Source: Polynucleobacter sp. MWH-Svant-W18
Lineage (GTDB): Bacteria; Pseudomonadota; Gammaproteobacteria; Burkholderiales; Burkholderiaceae
Assembly: GCF_018687495.1 (NCBI RefSeq)
Contig: NZ_CP061293.1
Span: 1,240,001-1,304,000, forward strand
Direction of reading: 5' to 3'
DNA: 64,000 nucleotides
How positions within the stretch are numbered: position 1 is the first letter of the stretch; the number at the start of each line of letters is the position of its first letter. The position numbers and the translations under genes are program-made. The notes beneath the pieces are model-generated. The model was not told where the DNA came from and did no database searches. It saw nothing but the letters and a program-made list of their open reading frames with translations. Below are positions 62,680-64,000 of this stretch, piece after piece.

Positions 62680-64000
62680 CTACACATCAATAGCAGTGGC
62701 TGATCCCGCTTGCTTACGTAGTTCAAATTTCTGGATCTTGCCCGTAGAAGTCTTCGGTAAATCACCAAAAACAATCGTCTTTGGCACCTTGAATCCAGCC
62801 AAGTGTTGCTTACAGTGCGCAATGATATCGGCAGGGCTTACCTCGACACCCGGCTTAATTTCCAAAAATGCACAGGGGGTCTCCCCCCACTTCGGATCAG
62901 GCTTAGCAACTACTGCTGCGGCAATCACTGCTGGGTGACGGTAAAGCACATCTTCCACCTCAATCGAAGAGATATTTTCTCCTCCGGAGATGATGATGTC
63001 TTTACTGCGGTCTTTAATTTTCACGTAACCATCAGGGCTCATGACTGCCAAATCACCCGAATGAAACCAGCCACCCTCAAATGCTTCTTGAGTTGCCTTT
63101 TCATTCTTGAGGTAACCCTTCATCGCGATATTGCCCTTGAACATAATCTCACCCATGGTTTCACCATCAGCAGGAACTGGCTGCATGGTTTCTGGGTCAA
63201 GCACTGTGATTGCCTGTTGCAAGTGATAGCGCACACCTTGTCGCGCATTCAAACGCGCACGCTCACCAATATCCAAATCATTCCACTCGTCTTGTTTGAC
63301 ACAAACCGCTGCGGGACCATAGACCTCTGTTAAGCCGTAAACGTGGGTTAAATCAAAACCGAGTTTTTCCATTCCTTCGATGATAGAAGCTGGAGGGGCA
63401 GCCCCTGCAATTAATCCTTTTACGCCTGAAGGTACCCCCAGCTTCATTTCATCTGGAGCATTGACTAAAAGATTATGGACAATTGGCGCAGCACAGTAAT
63501 GCGTTACACCATGCTCTTTAATTGCCGCAAAGATATGCTGCGCATCTACGCGACGCAGGCACACATTCACTCCTGCACGGGCTGCAACAGTCCAAGGAAA
63601 ACACCAGCCATTGCAATGAAACATAGGCAGTGTCCATAAATACACTGGATGCTTATTAATATCCCAATCCAGTATGTTCGAGACTGCATTCATTGCGGCA
63701 CCACGATGGTGATAGACGACGCCCTTAGGATTTCCGGTAGTGCCAGAGGTGTAGTTCAAACAAATTGCTTGCCATTCGTCTGCGGGTACCTGCCAAGCAA
63801 AATTGGGGTCCCCTGCGGAGAGTAATTGCTCATAAGTCAACTTGCCCAACTTCTCGCCAGGCACCTCATACTCTTTTTCTTCAACGTCGATTACCAAAAT
63901 TTCGCGGCCAGTTTCTTTTTTGGCCATCTCAAGCGCTTTTTTCATCACCCCTGAAAACTCAGGATCAATGATGACTACTTTTGCTTCACCATGATTGAGC
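62680..64000 (-). CDS. AMP-forming acyl-CoA ligase (partial, N-terminus outside window)
   Basis: The frame is open through the right edge: upstream of the first in-frame start at 63948 it continues with family-like LNHGEAKVVIIDPEFSGV, so about 440 residues of a larger enzyme are visible. The AMP-binding motif YTSGTTGNPKGVVYHH, the acceptor motif FHSGDLAVMSPDGYVKIKDRSKDIIISGGENISSIEVE and the C-terminal lysine segment STGKIQKFELRK are intact. It belongs to the medium/short-chain FadD/DmdB-like group. It is separated from etfB by 76 bases and probably supplies acyl-CoA to the downstream dehydrogenase. Confidence 0.93.
   Translation of the reverse strand, partial: LNHGEAKVVIIDPEFSGVMKKALEMAKKETGREILVIDVEEKEYEVPGEKLGKLTYEQLLSAGDPNFAWQVPADEWQAICLNYTSGTTGNPKGVVYHHRGAAMNAVSNILDWDINKHPVYLWTLPMFHCNGWCFPWTVAARAGVNVCLRRVDAQHIFAAIKEHGVTHYCAAPIVHNLLVNAPDEMKLGVPSGVKGLIAGAAPPASIIEGMEKLGFDLTHVYGLTEVYGPAAVCVKQDEWNDLDIGERARLNARQGVRYHLQQAITVLDPETMQPVPADGETMGEIMFKGNIAMKGYLKNEKATQEAFEGGWFHSGDLAVMSPDGYVKIKDRSKDIIISGGENISSIEVEDVLYRHPAVIAAAVVAKPDPKWGETPCAFLEIKPGVEVSPADIIAHCKQHLAGFKVPKTIVFGDLPKTSTGKIQKFELRKQAGSATAIDV

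Noticed and set aside
63012..63333. Antisense frame opposite the acyl-CoA ligase (part of a 176-codon frame)
   Set aside because: The ligase motifs are continuous on the minus strand through the whole stretch.
1..64000. CRISPR array, prophage, transposon or toxin-antitoxin locus
   Set aside because: Looked for on both strands by eye; no regularly spaced repeats, transposase or integrase motifs, or paired small toxin/antitoxin genes were seen.

Overview
The window reads as a chromosomal stretch of a small-genome betaproteobacterium of the Burkholderiales, most likely Polynucleobacter or a close relative. This is an inference from gene order (yebC-purD-hemF-nadD-rsfS-rlmH-maf-rng; rpsP-rimM-trmD-rplS; pmbA, mog, orn, an M48 protease, rsgA and a CobD-like gene in a row), moderate GC content judged by eye, and very tight packing. 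No integrase, transposase, phage gene or CRISPR array was seen. Most of the window is core genome.

Layout. 1-7140: the 3' end of an unknown gene, tRNA-Leu(CAA), then a plus-strand run for translation control, purine, heme and NAD synthesis, ribosome maturation and RNase G. 7148-11628: msbA, divergent from three sugar transferases of lipopolysaccharide core assembly. 11629-17635: dnaE, divergent gluQ, and the helicase rhlE. 17644-23325: a glyoxylate/2-hydroxyacid module (GlcG/HbpS-like protein, class V aminotransferase, FadR-type regulator, 1030-residue FAD/Fe-S dehydrogenase). Two identical TTGTATACAA operators lie in its divergent control region. 23333-27528: azlCD, queG, tsaE, amiC. 27615-30680: tRNA-Lys with terminator-like hairpins, then three minus-strand genes of unknown role (HD-domain protein, lipoprotein, membrane protein).

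30752-34027: oxyR, divergent from ahpC-ahpF. The ahpC promoter has a LysR-type box centred near -65, and the ahpC-ahpF gap is filled with dyads that include two mutually exclusive stem-loops. 34024-38779: a succinate-semialdehyde dehydrogenase-like enzyme, a DUF4239 membrane protein, a CoA ester lyase and a CycA-like permease. 38808-44870: a complete RND efflux operon (outer-membrane factor, adaptor, pump). 44871-46099: small unknown proteins, one with a Cys/His zinc-binding pattern. 46197-55570: a dicarboxylate symporter, esterase, TauE/SafE permease, pmbA, mog, orn, M48 protease, rsgA, CobD-like protein and a NUDIX hydrolase. 55588-57985: the rpsP-rimM-trmD-rplS operon with a recognisable promoter and terminator. 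58065-59073: a META-domain lipoprotein and a small membrane protein. 59081-64000: acyl-CoA dehydrogenase, etfA, etfB and an acyl-CoA ligase cut by the window edge, together an acyl-CoA activation and oxidation unit.

I did not find a clearly novel multi-gene system. The best leads are the switch-like RNA structure between ahpC and ahpF, the operator pair of the glyoxylate module, the possible methylmercaptopropionate (DmdB/DmdC-like) reading of the acyl-CoA unit, the unknown trio beside tRNA-Lys, and the small-protein locus behind the efflux operon. Start codons were moved inward from the longest reading frame wherever a ribosome site, family alignment or an overlapping divergent gene argued for it; each case is stated.
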